Positions 54,137 to 61,628 of a DNA stretch of 64,000 nucleotides are shown here, piece by piece. The notes beneath the pieces are model-generated. The model was not told the origin of the DNA. It saw nothing but the letters and a program-made list of their open reading frames with translations, and made no database searches. The first letter of the stretch is position 1. Each line of letters opens with the position of its first letter. The translations under genes were made by a program, and so were the position numbers. The DNA is from an uncultured Duncaniella sp. GTDB taxonomy: Bacteria; Bacteroidota; Bacteroidia; Bacteroidales; Muribaculaceae. Where the stretch lies: assembly GCA_910589485.1 (NCBI GenBank), contig CAJUSW010000001.1, positions 402,970-466,969 of the forward strand, written 5' to 3'.

Positions 54137-54466
54137 ATGACTTTAAAATCAAGAGAATGTCCGTATTGTCATCATTTAGTTTCAATCAATATATGCTCAA
54201 AATATTTTATACATGGCACATCTTATTCTGTCCGCTGTAACCATTGTAACTCAGATCTAATTCTCGCCCGGGAACCAATACCGTTTAAATGGTGTACAGT
54301 TGCAGGATTTCTATGTGTAGTAATCCCGGCTGAGTATTTTTTATACGTTATGGATATTGGGTTCGCAAAATCAATGATGTATGCCACCTTGTGCGGGCTA
54401 TCAGGTCTTGCCACCTCCATGATGCTTACTTTGAAGAGGATACGTTTTAAAAAAACTTCTGATTAA
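54137..54466 (+). CDS. Small zinc-ribbon membrane protein, function unknown
   Basis: The 109-residue product has two CxxC pairs (CPYC at residues 8-11; CNHC near 34-37) forming a zinc ribbon in the N-terminal half, then two membrane helices (about 50-72 and 80-98) and a short basic tail. I do not recognise the family. The G+C content is lower than that of its neighbours, which suggests an accessory gene. A hairpin sits in its leader at 54055-54076. Confidence 0.65.
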   Translation: MTLKSRECPYCHHLVSINICSKYFIHGTSYSVRCNHCNSDLILAREPIPFKWCTVAGFLCVVIPAEYFLYVMDIGFAKSMMYATLCGLSGLATSMMLTLKRIRFKKTSD

Positions 54467-54510
54467 ACATTTTGTGGTGTACATAAATTCATTTACATAA
54501 AAACCTCACA

Positions 54511-54542
54511 TTTGCTTCGCCCCCATAATTTTCGTAATTTTG
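54511..54542 (+). promoter_or_regulatory. Promoter of pyruvate kinase
   Basis: TTTG (54511-54514), a 20-bp spacer and TAATTTTG (54535-54542). Transcription from about 54547 gives a leader near 110 nt and rules out the TTG that opens the frame at 54540. Confidence 0.7.
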
Positions 54543-54659
54543 CAGTCCGATTGGCTCCAAAATCCATTTCACTTAATGCGTCGGGCATTAACCCACGTGG
54601 CCAGGATTCCGGGCACATTCATTCTTGTTCAACAATTTAGCATTTTATCCAGATACACT

Positions 54660-56096
54660 ATGCTGCACAAAAGCACTAAAATTATCACCACTGTCTCGGA
54701 CCGCCGTTGTGATGTAGAATTTATACGTAGCCTGTTCGAGGCGGGAATGAATGTCGTGCGCATGAATTCAGCCCATCTCGGAGCCGAAGGAATGACCCGC
54801 ATTGTGGAGAACTGCCGGGCCGTGTCGTCGCGCATCGGCATAATGATCGACACCAAGGGTCCGGAGATACGCACCACCGTACTGGCCGAACCTTACGAAA
54901 AAATACAGTTCAGCGAGGGAATGGAAGTGGAATTCTGCGGAGATACCGCCGGAGCCACCACTCCCGAAAGAATATGCCTGAATTATGCCGACATAGCCAA
55001 GGATGTGAAGCCCGACATGCATTTTCTTATCGACGACGGCGAACTTGACTTCCTTATACTCGATATTGACACCGCCACGGGCATTATCCGCACCCGTTGC
55101 CTCAACGACGGTGCACTGGGGTCGCGCAAGAGCGTAAATGTGCCCGGAAGCGATATCCAGCTCCCCGCCCTCACCGAGCGCGACAAGGCGACCCTGGCAG
55201 TGGCCGCATCGCTCGGCGTGGATTTCGTGGCCCACTCGTTCGTGAGATCGGCCGATGATGTTCATGCCGTACAGGCCGAACTCGACCGTCTCGGATCGGA
55301 CATGAAGATCATCTCCAAAATCGAGAACCAGCAGGGTGTGGACAATTTTGACTCCATCCTGGAGGCATCCTACGGTATCATGATCGCACGTGGCGACCTC
55401 GGAATCGAAGTGGCTGCAGAACGCATCCCGGTGATACAGCACGAGATGATAGCCAAGTGTATCGCCAACCATCATCCGGTGATAGTGGCTACACAGATGC
55501 TTCACTCAATGATCACCAATCCTCGCCCCACACGTGCCGAGGTCAGCGACATAGCCAACGCCGTGTATCAGCGCGCCGACTGCCTGATGCTGTCGGGCGA
55601 AACCGCCAACGGCAAGTATCCCGTGGAGGCAGTGTCCACCATGGCCCGCGTGGCCAGCGAGGTGGAAGCCTCACTCACTGCCACCATCACGAGCGATTCC
55701 ATCCCTCAGCTCGCCGATGAGCATGTGACTTCATTCCTTGCCCGCCAGGCCGTGGTGTCGGAGCGCGAGATCGGCACCAAGGCCATCATAGCCAACGCTC
55801 TTCATGGACGCACCGCCCGCTTCATCGCATCATTCCGCGGAGCATGTCCCGTCTACGCCATATGCTACCGTCGCCGCACCATGCGCTGGCTCAGCATCTC
55901 CTATGGCATAAAGGCTTACTATTACAAGGACTATACCTGCCAGCAGCGCTATCCGCTCGCGGCTCTGCGCGACTTCATCAAGCAGGGACTGCTACTTCCC
56001 TCCGACCGCATCGCGTTTCTCGGAGCCATCAACGGCACCGGAGCAACATTCCTTGAGGTCAACTCGGTACAGGCAATCCTGGATTACGGGAACTAA
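54660..56096 (+). CDS. pyk: Pyruvate kinase
   Basis: The 478-residue enzyme makes pyruvate and ATP from phosphoenolpyruvate. Motifs: TVSDRRCDVEF...NVVRMNSAH at the start of the barrel, MIDTKGPEIRT, the ISKIENQQGV loop with the catalytic Lys, MIARGDLGIE and MLSGETANGKYPVEAV. ATG at 54660 matches the family N-terminus (HKSTKIITTV). The usual Asn-Phe-SHG reads NSAH, with Ser-Ala instead of Ser-His/Gly, a small variation. A 50-bp palindrome follows as terminator. Confidence 0.96.
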   Translation: MLHKSTKIITTVSDRRCDVEFIRSLFEAGMNVVRMNSAHLGAEGMTRIVENCRAVSSRIGIMIDTKGPEIRTTVLAEPYEKIQFSEGMEVEFCGDTAGATTPERICLNYADIAKDVKPDMHFLIDDGELDFLILDIDTATGIIRTRCLNDGALGSRKSVNVPGSDIQLPALTERDKATLAVAASLGVDFVAHSFVRSADDVHAVQAELDRLGSDMKIISKIENQQGVDNFDSILEASYGIMIARGDLGIEVAAERIPVIQHEMIAKCIANHHPVIVATQMLHSMITNPRPTRAEVSDIANAVYQRADCLMLSGETANGKYPVEAVSTMARVASEVEASLTATITSDSIPQLADEHVTSFLARQAVVSEREIGTKAIIANALHGRTARFIASFRGACPVYAICYRRRTMRWLSISYGIKAYYYKDYTCQQRYPLAALRDFIKQGLLLPSDRIAFLGAINGTGATFLEVNSVQAILDYGN

Positions 56097-56124
56097 TGTC
56101 ACCTGCCTGAATCTAAACTTTTTT

Positions 56125-56174
56125 ATATAAGTAACAGAGGTTTGAACAATTGTTCAAACCTCTGTTACTTATAT
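56125..56174. terminator. Perfect 50-bp palindrome, terminator of pyk
   Basis: Positions 56125-56149 and 56150-56174 are exact reverse complements with no loop (centre GAACAA|TTGTTC). T-rich sequence flanks both sides. It ends the pyk transcript rightward and faces the hepT/mntA island leftward. Confidence 0.75.
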
Positions 56175-56265
56175 TATTATAAAAGAATTACATCAGCCAC
56201 AAACTAAAGGGCAAGTGTTGATTATCAGAGCTAAAATACGTTTTATTATTTCAGTATATATGATT

Positions 56266-56607
56266 TTAAACCGTCTCTAAGAGGTTCTCAATCTCGCTTT
56301 TGAGCAATGGCATATGGTTTATGACGATACCCCATAAGATATCCGGTTTCAAGGAATCATACGCATGGATAACAAAATTACGGGTATCAACCACTTTTCT
56401 TGCTGCGGTAATAGGAATATCCGGGTTGATTTTCAGAACTTGGTTCATCGCCTCGCCCATTATTTCCATATTCCGCTCAACACCCCTTCGGAAAAGAATA
56501 TCGTTACAAAATGTGGCATATTCTTTGGGCCTGTCTACCATAAACGATTCTATCTCCAAGATTGAAGAAAGAATATCAGCCAAATATTTCCGTAATTTCC
56601 TATCCAT
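56266..56607 (-). CDS. hepT: HepT-like toxin (HEPN-domain RNase)
   Basis: The 113-residue protein is a DUF86/HepT-type HEPN protein with the RNase motif RX4HXY as RNFVIHAY (Arg76, His81, Tyr83). In known systems HepT cuts tRNA or mRNA and is silenced when MntA attaches AMP units to a Tyr of this region. Its first 8 bp overlap the end of mntA. Low G+C indicates horizontal origin. It is read from the promoter at 56925-56955. Confidence 0.9.
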   Translation of the reverse strand: MDRKLRKYLADILSSILEIESFMVDRPKEYATFCNDILFRRGVERNMEIMGEAMNQVLKINPDIPITAARKVVDTRNFVIHAYDSLKPDILWGIVINHMPLLKSEIENLLETV

Positions 56608-56902
56608 ATATTAGATACTTTGTCTCATCCAATTCTTCTTTGAAATAAGGATTTTTTACTGAGGTTTCATCCACCAAATCAACATCCCTGCCAAACAATG
56701 ATTTCAACGCATTGTAAAAATCAAAATAATTATCGGCATAGTTATTGTAGTCTATCTCGGAATTGAAGTTTACAAGAATATCAACATCGCTACCCTCATT
56801 GAATCTTGAAGTAAGGATAGACCCAAAGGCATACAACTTACTTACCTTATACTTACGGCATAAGGCGAACAGCTTATGTATGTTATCGTTTATAAGGTGC
56901 AT
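56600..56902 (-). CDS. mntA: MntA-like nucleotidyltransferase antitoxin
   Basis: The 100-residue protein is a minimal nucleotidyltransferase with GSX10DXD (GSILTSRFNEG then SDVD, about residues 27-41) and a third acidic residue in RDVDLVDE. MntA antitoxins use ATP to adenylylate the HepT toxin. It is encoded first, 8-bp overlap with hepT, as in described HepT/MntA pairs. A perfect promoter (56925-56955) lies upstream. Confidence 0.92.
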   Translation of the reverse strand: MHLINDNIHKLFALCRKYKVSKLYAFGSILTSRFNEGSDVDILVNFNSEIDYNNYADNYFDFYNALKSLFGRDVDLVDETSVKNPYFKEELDETKYLIYG

Positions 56903-56924
56903 AACTGCTTTTATTATCCAATTA

Positions 56925-56955
56925 CAAAGTTAATTCTTTTATTTGAAACAACAAA
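56925..56955 (-). promoter_or_regulatory. Promoter of the mntA-hepT operon
   Basis: Minus-strand TTTG (56952-56955), exact 19-bp spacer, TAACTTTG (56925-56932). Leader about 20 nt. Confidence 0.75.
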
Positions 56956-57011
56956 TCCGCATCTATTGGTTTGTTTTACCCAGAAAAAAAGATCAATCTC
57001 TCAATAAATTA

Positions 57012-57057
57012 TATAAAACCGAAAGAGGCTGACTAACCTTAGTTGTTAGACAGCCTC
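57012..57057 (-). terminator. Terminator of guaA
   Basis: GAGGCTG-A-CTAAC (57025-57037) pairs with GTTAG-A-CAGCCTC (57045-57057) around a 7-nt loop; on the minus strand TTTCGGTTTTAT follows. It lies 118 bp after the guaA stop. Confidence 0.75.
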
Positions 57058-57174
57058 GCCTTAGAGTTCAAACTTATAATTCAGGTCGAATTCACATTAT
57101 TATCATGATCGCTTGATGAACTAAAAAATCGGGAGAAGCCATCAATACAACACGCTAATAATAAGCCACTTACA

Positions 57175-58698
57175 TCACTCCCACTCGATTGTTGCCGGGG
57201 GTTTTGAGGAGATGTCGTAGCATACGCGGTTGACGCCACGCACCTTGTTGATGATATCGTTGCTCACCTTGGCCATGAAGTCATAGGGGAGATGAGCCCA
57301 GTCGGCTGTCATTGCGTCGGTCGAGGTCACGGCACGGAGAGCGATCGCACGCTCATAGGTACGCTCGTCGCCCATCACGCCTACGCTCTGGACGGGGAGC
57401 AGGATAGCTCCGGCCTGCCACACCTTGTCGTAGAGATCCCAATCGCGGAGCCCCTGGATGAAGATGTCGTCGGCATCCTGAAGGATACGCACCTTCTCGG
57501 GAGTGATATCGCCGAGGATACGCACGGCCAGGCCGGGTCCGGGGAAGGGATGACGCTTGATGAGATGATCGGGCATGCCGAGCTGACGGCCTACGGAACG
57601 AACCTCGTCCTTGAAGAGCAGACGGAGGGGCTCGCAGAGCTTAAGGTTCATCTTCTCGGGCAGGCCACCCACATTGTGGTGGCTCTTGATGGTGGTACCT
57701 GTGATGGAAAGAGACTCAATGCAGTCGGGGTAAATAGTACCCTGGGCAAGCCATTTCACATCCTTGATCTTGTGGGCCTCCTCATCAAACACGTCGATGA
57801 ATCCCTTGCCAATGATCTTGCGCTTGCGCTCGGGCTCGGTGACACCGGCGAGTTCGCTGAAGAATTTCTCGGAAGCGTCGACACCGATCACATTGAGGCC
57901 GAGGCACTCGTAATCGTGGAGCACGTTGCGGAACTCGTTCTTGCGCAACATGCCGTGGTCAACGAAAATGCAGGTGAGGTTCTTGCCGATGGCGCGGTTG
58001 AGAAGCACGGCTGCAACTGATGAATCGACACCACCGCTGAGGCCGAGCACCACCTTGTCGTCGCCCAACTGCTCGCGGAGCGATTTCACGGTCGACTCGA
58101 TGAACGACTCGGCAGTCCAGTCACGTTTGCCACCGCAGATGCCTACCACAAAGTTGCACAGGATCTGTGTGCCACACTCGGAGTGGAACACCTCGGGGTG
58201 GAACTGTACGCCCCATGTCTGCTCGCCCTCCACCTGATAGGCCGCGATGCGCACCTTGTCGGTCGAAGCGATGACACGGAAATTGTCGGGGATCGAGGTA
58301 ATGGTGTCGCCGTGGCTCATCCACACCTGTGCACCCACAGGGATATCGCGCATGAGGGGGTTCTCCTTGTCGATGCTCGAGAGGTGGGCACGTCCGTACT
58401 CGCGCGAGGGGGCCGGTTCTACCGATCCGCCCGATGTGTAAGCGATGAACTGGGCACCGTAGCAGATGCCGAGCACAGGGAGGTGTCCGCGCAGACGCGA
58501 CAGCTCGGTGCGGAACGCTTTCTCGTCATATACCGAGAAAGGCGATCCCGACAGGATCACACCGATCACCGAGGGGTCATCGTAAGGGAACTTGTTGTAG
58601 GGAACGATCTCGCAATACTCGCCGAGCTCGCGGATGCGCCGCCCTATGAGCTGGGTAGTCTGTGAGCCGAAGTCGAGGATAATGATTTTTTCCTGCAT
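57175..58698 (-). CDS. guaA: GMP synthase (glutamine-hydrolysing)
   Basis: The 507-residue enzyme converts XMP to GMP. The N-terminal class I amidotransferase domain has the catalytic Cys in GICYGAQ (about residue 79) and the His/Glu of FHPEVFHSE; the ATP-pyrophosphatase domain has the P-loop LSGGVDSSVAA (about 219-229); the C-terminal dimerisation domain ends in PATIEWE. It is divergent from the kdsC-like gene with back-to-back promoters, and ends before a terminator at 57012-57057. Confidence 0.97.
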   Translation of the reverse strand: MQEKIIILDFGSQTTQLIGRRIRELGEYCEIVPYNKFPYDDPSVIGVILSGSPFSVYDEKAFRTELSRLRGHLPVLGICYGAQFIAYTSGGSVEPAPSREYGRAHLSSIDKENPLMRDIPVGAQVWMSHGDTITSIPDNFRVIASTDKVRIAAYQVEGEQTWGVQFHPEVFHSECGTQILCNFVVGICGGKRDWTAESFIESTVKSLREQLGDDKVVLGLSGGVDSSVAAVLLNRAIGKNLTCIFVDHGMLRKNEFRNVLHDYECLGLNVIGVDASEKFFSELAGVTEPERKRKIIGKGFIDVFDEEAHKIKDVKWLAQGTIYPDCIESLSITGTTIKSHHNVGGLPEKMNLKLCEPLRLLFKDEVRSVGRQLGMPDHLIKRHPFPGPGLAVRILGDITPEKVRILQDADDIFIQGLRDWDLYDKVWQAGAILLPVQSVGVMGDERTYERAIALRAVTSTDAMTADWAHLPYDFMAKVSNDIINKVRGVNRVCYDISSKPPATIEWE

Positions 58699-58731
58699 TT
58701 CTTAAAAATTCTGAGAATTGATTGGTGAGTG

Positions 58732-58760
58732 CAAAGTTAGCAATAATTTTAGTAATTTTG
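58732..58760. promoter_or_regulatory. Back-to-back -7 boxes of guaA and the kdsC-like gene
   Basis: Leftward TAACTTTG (58732-58739) serves guaA and rightward TAATTTTG (58753-58760) serves the kdsC-like gene, only 13 bp apart, so their -33 regions overlap and polymerases would compete. No exact TTTG was found at the expected distance for either. Confidence 0.5.
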
Positions 58761-58785
58761 TATTCCGATTTGCAATAATATAGGT

Positions 58786-59262
58786 ATGAAGGATATAAAA
58801 CTGTTTCTCACCGATGTGGACGGCACTCTCACCGACGGCGGTATGTACTATACCTCGACGGGTGATACAATGAAGAAATTCAACACCCGCGACGGCATGG
58901 GACTCCAGTTGCTCCAACGAGCCGGCGTGAAAGTGGGCATAATCACGAGCGAGACCACCGATATAGTGACCCGCCGCGCCGAGAAACTCGGGCTCGACTT
59001 TCTGGTACAGGGCAAACGCGACGGAGGAAAACTCGCCGCCGCCACCGAGATATGCAACACGCTTGGGATCACCCTCGATCAGACGGCTTATATCGGCGAT
59101 GATGTGAACTGTGCCGAACTGCTGAGCAATGCCGGCACAGCCGCCTGTCCGGCTGATGCAATGCCCCAGGTAAAACGTATCCCCGGCATCAGGATCATGA
59201 CCCTGAAGGGGGGCGAGGGCTGCGTGAGAGAGTTCATAAATCAGCTGCTCGAGGAGGAGTAG
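58786..59262 (+). CDS. kdsC: KdsC-type HAD phosphatase (KDO-8-phosphate phosphatase candidate)
   Basis: The 158-residue C0-type HAD enzyme has FLTDVDGTLTDG (nucleophile Asp10), GIITSE (motif II), a Lys in GKRDGG and GDDVNC (motif IV). Without a cap domain and of KdsC length, it most likely removes phosphate from KDO-8-phosphate for lipid A/LPS core synthesis; N-acylneuraminate-9-phosphate phosphatase-like use is an alternative. No other KDO genes adjoin. Confidence 0.85.
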   Translation: MKDIKLFLTDVDGTLTDGGMYYTSTGDTMKKFNTRDGMGLQLLQRAGVKVGIITSETTDIVTRRAEKLGLDFLVQGKRDGGKLAAATEICNTLGITLDQTAYIGDDVNCAELLSNAGTAACPADAMPQVKRIPGIRIMTLKGGEGCVREFINQLLEEE

Positions 59263-59325
59263 CTGAGGTGATGGTGTACAGGTTTATAAGTTTATAGGTT
59301 TAGGGTTTAAACAGATTGTTTTTAA

Positions 59326-60015
59326 ATGAAAGAAGTCAAAATATCAGTTACATTCCTGTTGCTTACGGTGACGTTCTGTGTGTGCCTCATCGTCAGCAAC
59401 CTCATGGAGATAAAGACTGTGGACATGGGTCCGCTCACCATCACGGCCGGTGTGATAGTCTTTCCCATCTCCTACATCCTCAACGACTGTATCGTGGAGG
59501 TGTACGGCTTTGCCAAGGCGCGCCTTGTGATATGGCTGGGGTTCGGCATGAACCTGCTCGTGTCGCTACTGCTTCAGTTGGGGATATGGCTCCCCGGAGC
59601 CGAATCGTGGACCGGGCAGGAGGCCATGACGATGATATTCGGAGCCGTGCCGAGGATCTTCGCGGCAAGTTTCATAGCATTCCTGTGCGGATCGATGGTC
59701 AACGCCTACGTGATGTCGCGCATGAAGCTCTCGTCGGGCGGATCAAGCCGCGGTTTCTCGCTCCGTGCCATAGTGTCGTCGCTTTGGGGCGAGGGGGTCG
59801 ACTCCGTGATATTCTTCCCCATAGCTTTCGGCGGGGTGCTCGCCTGGAACGAGATAGGAATGCTCATCGCAACACAGACCGTACTCAAGACTCTCTATGA
59901 GGTGCTGATCCTACCCGTGACAATGCGCGTCGTGAAAGCCCTGAAGGAATACGAAGGCGCCGAGGAGACAAGCGCACCAAAATCATACAAGTGGTGGAAG
60001 ATCAACGAACTGTAG
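59326..60015 (+). CDS. Queuosine precursor transporter YhhQ
   Basis: The 229-residue membrane protein (six helices) has the VUT/YhhQ pattern: LIVSNLMEIKTVDMGPLTITAGVIVFPISYI (split over helices 1-2), DCIVEVYGF, and GEGVDSVIFFPIAF. These proteins import preQ0/preQ1 for queuosine tRNA modification. The 63-bp upstream gap is AT-rich with repeated GTTTA units; I do not see a preQ1 riboswitch. The next gene starts 5 bp after its stop. Confidence 0.9.
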   Translation: MKEVKISVTFLLLTVTFCVCLIVSNLMEIKTVDMGPLTITAGVIVFPISYILNDCIVEVYGFAKARLVIWLGFGMNLLVSLLLQLGIWLPGAESWTGQEAMTMIFGAVPRIFAASFIAFLCGSMVNAYVMSRMKLSSGGSSRGFSLRAIVSSLWGEGVDSVIFFPIAFGGVLAWNEIGMLIATQTVLKTLYEVLILPVTMRVVKALKEYEGAEETSAPKSYKWWKINEL

Positions 60016-60020
60016 CCCAT

Positions 60021-60782
60021 ATGCCCCAGGAAGAAACTTTACGCGACTGCTTCAGCAGGGCCAAGTGGGTGTGGCTCGACCTTGACGACACCCTGATCGA
60101 TTTCAAGGCCAACTCAGCCGAGGCTCTCAGACTCACCTACAGCCATTTCTGCCTGCAACGGTACTTCCCCACCCTCGAGGAATGGACACAAAGCTACATG
60201 AAGCACAACCACGCCTTGTGGGACCGCTACAACCGCGCCGAGATCACTCAGAAATATCTGCGCGTCCACAGGTTTCTCGATCCCATATCGGAACACGTGG
60301 CCATGACCGAGGAAGAATTTGCCGGAATGGCCTCCGAGATGGACCGCAAATATCTCGATTACCTGGCCGAACAGAAAAACCTTGTGGACGGAGCGATGGA
60401 ACTTGTCGACACTCTCAGGGCCTATAATTATAAAATAGGTGTGCTCTCCAATGGCTTCAGCGACGTGCAACACCGCAAGATACGCACCGCCGGACTCGAA
60501 GGGAAGATCGACCTTACTGTGCTGAGCGACGACATCGGCGTCAACAAGCCCGACACAAGGCTTTACCGCCACGCCATGGAGCTGGCCGGCGACACCGATC
60601 CGGCCCATCACCTGATGATAGGCGACAACCCGGCCATCGACATAGCCGGAGCCATCGCGGCCGGATGGGATGCCATACTGCTGGCCCCCGCCGGCAAGGG
60701 CGAAGATAAGAGCGCCGGATGCCTTGTGGCCCACTCGCTCAGGCCGCTCACAATCGCGGCAATTGCCGCCCGAAAAGCGTAA
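60021..60782 (+). CDS. YjjG-type HAD nucleotidase
   Basis: The 253-residue HAD hydrolase has WVWLDLDDTLIDFKANS (nucleophile Asp about 20), GVLSNGFSDVQHRKI (motif II), VNKPDTRLY (Lys, motif III) and MIGDNPAIDIAGA (motif IV), with a helical cap between. It resembles YjjG, which dephosphorylates non-canonical pyrimidine nucleotides. ATG at 60021, 5 bp after yhhQ, is preferred over a start inside yhhQ. Confidence 0.88.
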   Translation: MPQEETLRDCFSRAKWVWLDLDDTLIDFKANSAEALRLTYSHFCLQRYFPTLEEWTQSYMKHNHALWDRYNRAEITQKYLRVHRFLDPISEHVAMTEEEFAGMASEMDRKYLDYLAEQKNLVDGAMELVDTLRAYNYKIGVLSNGFSDVQHRKIRTAGLEGKIDLTVLSDDIGVNKPDTRLYRHAMELAGDTDPAHHLMIGDNPAIDIAGAIAAGWDAILLAPAGKGEDKSAGCLVAHSLRPLTIAAIAARKA

Positions 60783-60935
60783 AGCGGTGAAAAAGTGAAA
60801 TTTAAGAAAAATAAAACCGCTTAAGGTTTTGTCAATTCAAAAAAAGTTGCGATATTTGCACCTGCAAAACTCGAGACCCCCTCGGGGAAAAGCTATATTG
60901 AAGTGTATTAACCAATTATAAATTCACCTTTAGAA

Positions 60936-61220
60936 ATGACTAAAGCCGACATCGTAAACGAGATTTCCAAGTCCACCGGCATCGACAAGGCCAACGTACT
61001 TGAGACCATCGAGAAGTTCATGGAGACCGTAAAGGATTCACTTTCGCACGGCGAGAGCGTATATCTGCGCGGATTTGGCAGCTTCATCACCAAAGTACGT
61101 TCGGAGAAGACAGCCCGCAACATCTCAAAGAACACTACAATCATCATCCCCGAGCACCGCATTCCCGCTTTCAAGCCCGCCAAGGTGTTCATGGAGGAGG
61201 TCAAGAACAACCTTGACTAA
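60936..61220 (+). CDS. HU-family DNA-binding protein
   Basis: The 94-residue protein folds as HU/IHF: two N-terminal helices (MTKADIVNEISKSTGI), the GESVYLRGFGSF turn, the beta arm (RSEKTARNISKNTTIIIPEHRIPAFKPA, split over residues 56-83) and a C-terminal helix. It bends and compacts DNA. The leader contains a small GC hairpin (ACCCCCTCGGGG near 60878) and a GATATTTG near -7 box. Confidence 0.95.
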   Translation: MTKADIVNEISKSTGIDKANVLETIEKFMETVKDSLSHGESVYLRGFGSFITKVRSEKTARNISKNTTIIIPEHRIPAFKPAKVFMEEVKNNLD

Positions 61221-61267
61221 TAAATAAGAAACCCACAATTAAGTCTAATCATTAACTCATAGCAATC

Positions 61268-61357
61268 ATGCCAAGCGGAAAAAAACGTAAAGGCCACAAG
61301 ATGGCTACCCACAAGCGCAAAAAGCGTCTTCGCAAGAACCGTCACAAGAAAAAGTAA
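61268..61357 (+). CDS. 29-residue basic protein, AURKAIP1/COX24-like
   Basis: The frame encodes 29 residues, almost all Lys, Arg, His, beginning MPSGKKRKGHKMATHKRKKR. It matches the short COX24-like proteins conserved in Bacteroidetes, related to the mitochondrial ribosomal protein mS38, so a ribosomal role is likely. It lies 47 bp after HU. It would be missed by any length cutoff above 30 residues. Confidence 0.88.
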   Translation: MPSGKKRKGHKMATHKRKKRLRKNRHKKK

Positions 61358-61628
61358 TTGACGGCCCGACGCTTTAAACAAGAAGCGTTGCGCAACGAAC
61401 ACGAAGAACAAACTCACAGCCGGGCTCGCTCACAGTGAAGGTTCCCGCGCCAAGGTTTGTTCTTTGCGTTGTTGCTAACCTATTGAATCCTGAGGCCCGG
61501 TGACAGCCGCCCCCGCGGTGGCTACCTACTCAGGCACATGCACCGATCCCCGCCTCGCGCCCCGCTCCTACCGGGCCAATGGCTCCCCCTAAACAACCAT
61601 CCTATAACAAGGAATATTCTAAGGAATC
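61358..61628 (+). ncRNA. Structured leader RNA upstream of rng
   Basis: Several GC-rich stems are visible: AAGAACAAAC (61404-61413) with GTTTGTTCTT (61455-61464); CCTGAG (61489-61494) with CTCAGG (61529-61534) enclosing AGCCGCC/GGTGGCT (61505-61511, 61517-61523); and GGCCCGGT (61494-61501) with ACCGGGCC (61570-61577), which overlaps the CCTGAG stem by one base and encloses CTCAGG, so it competes with that stem. No ORF, promoter box or T-run terminator was found. It may be a regulatory leader of RNase G or a separate small RNA; it did not match tmRNA, RNase P or SRP RNA signatures. Confidence 0.5.

Noticed and set aside
59263..59325. preQ1 riboswitch upstream of the queuosine precursor transporter
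   Set aside because: The 63-bp AT-rich interval with GTTTA repeats does not show a recognisable preQ1 aptamer hairpin or the A-rich tail.
61358..61628. tmRNA, RNase P RNA or SRP RNA in the rng leader
   Set aside because: None of the hallmark sequences (RNase P GAGGAAAGTCC, SRP tetraloop AGGAAGCAG region, tmRNA tRNA-like ends) is present.
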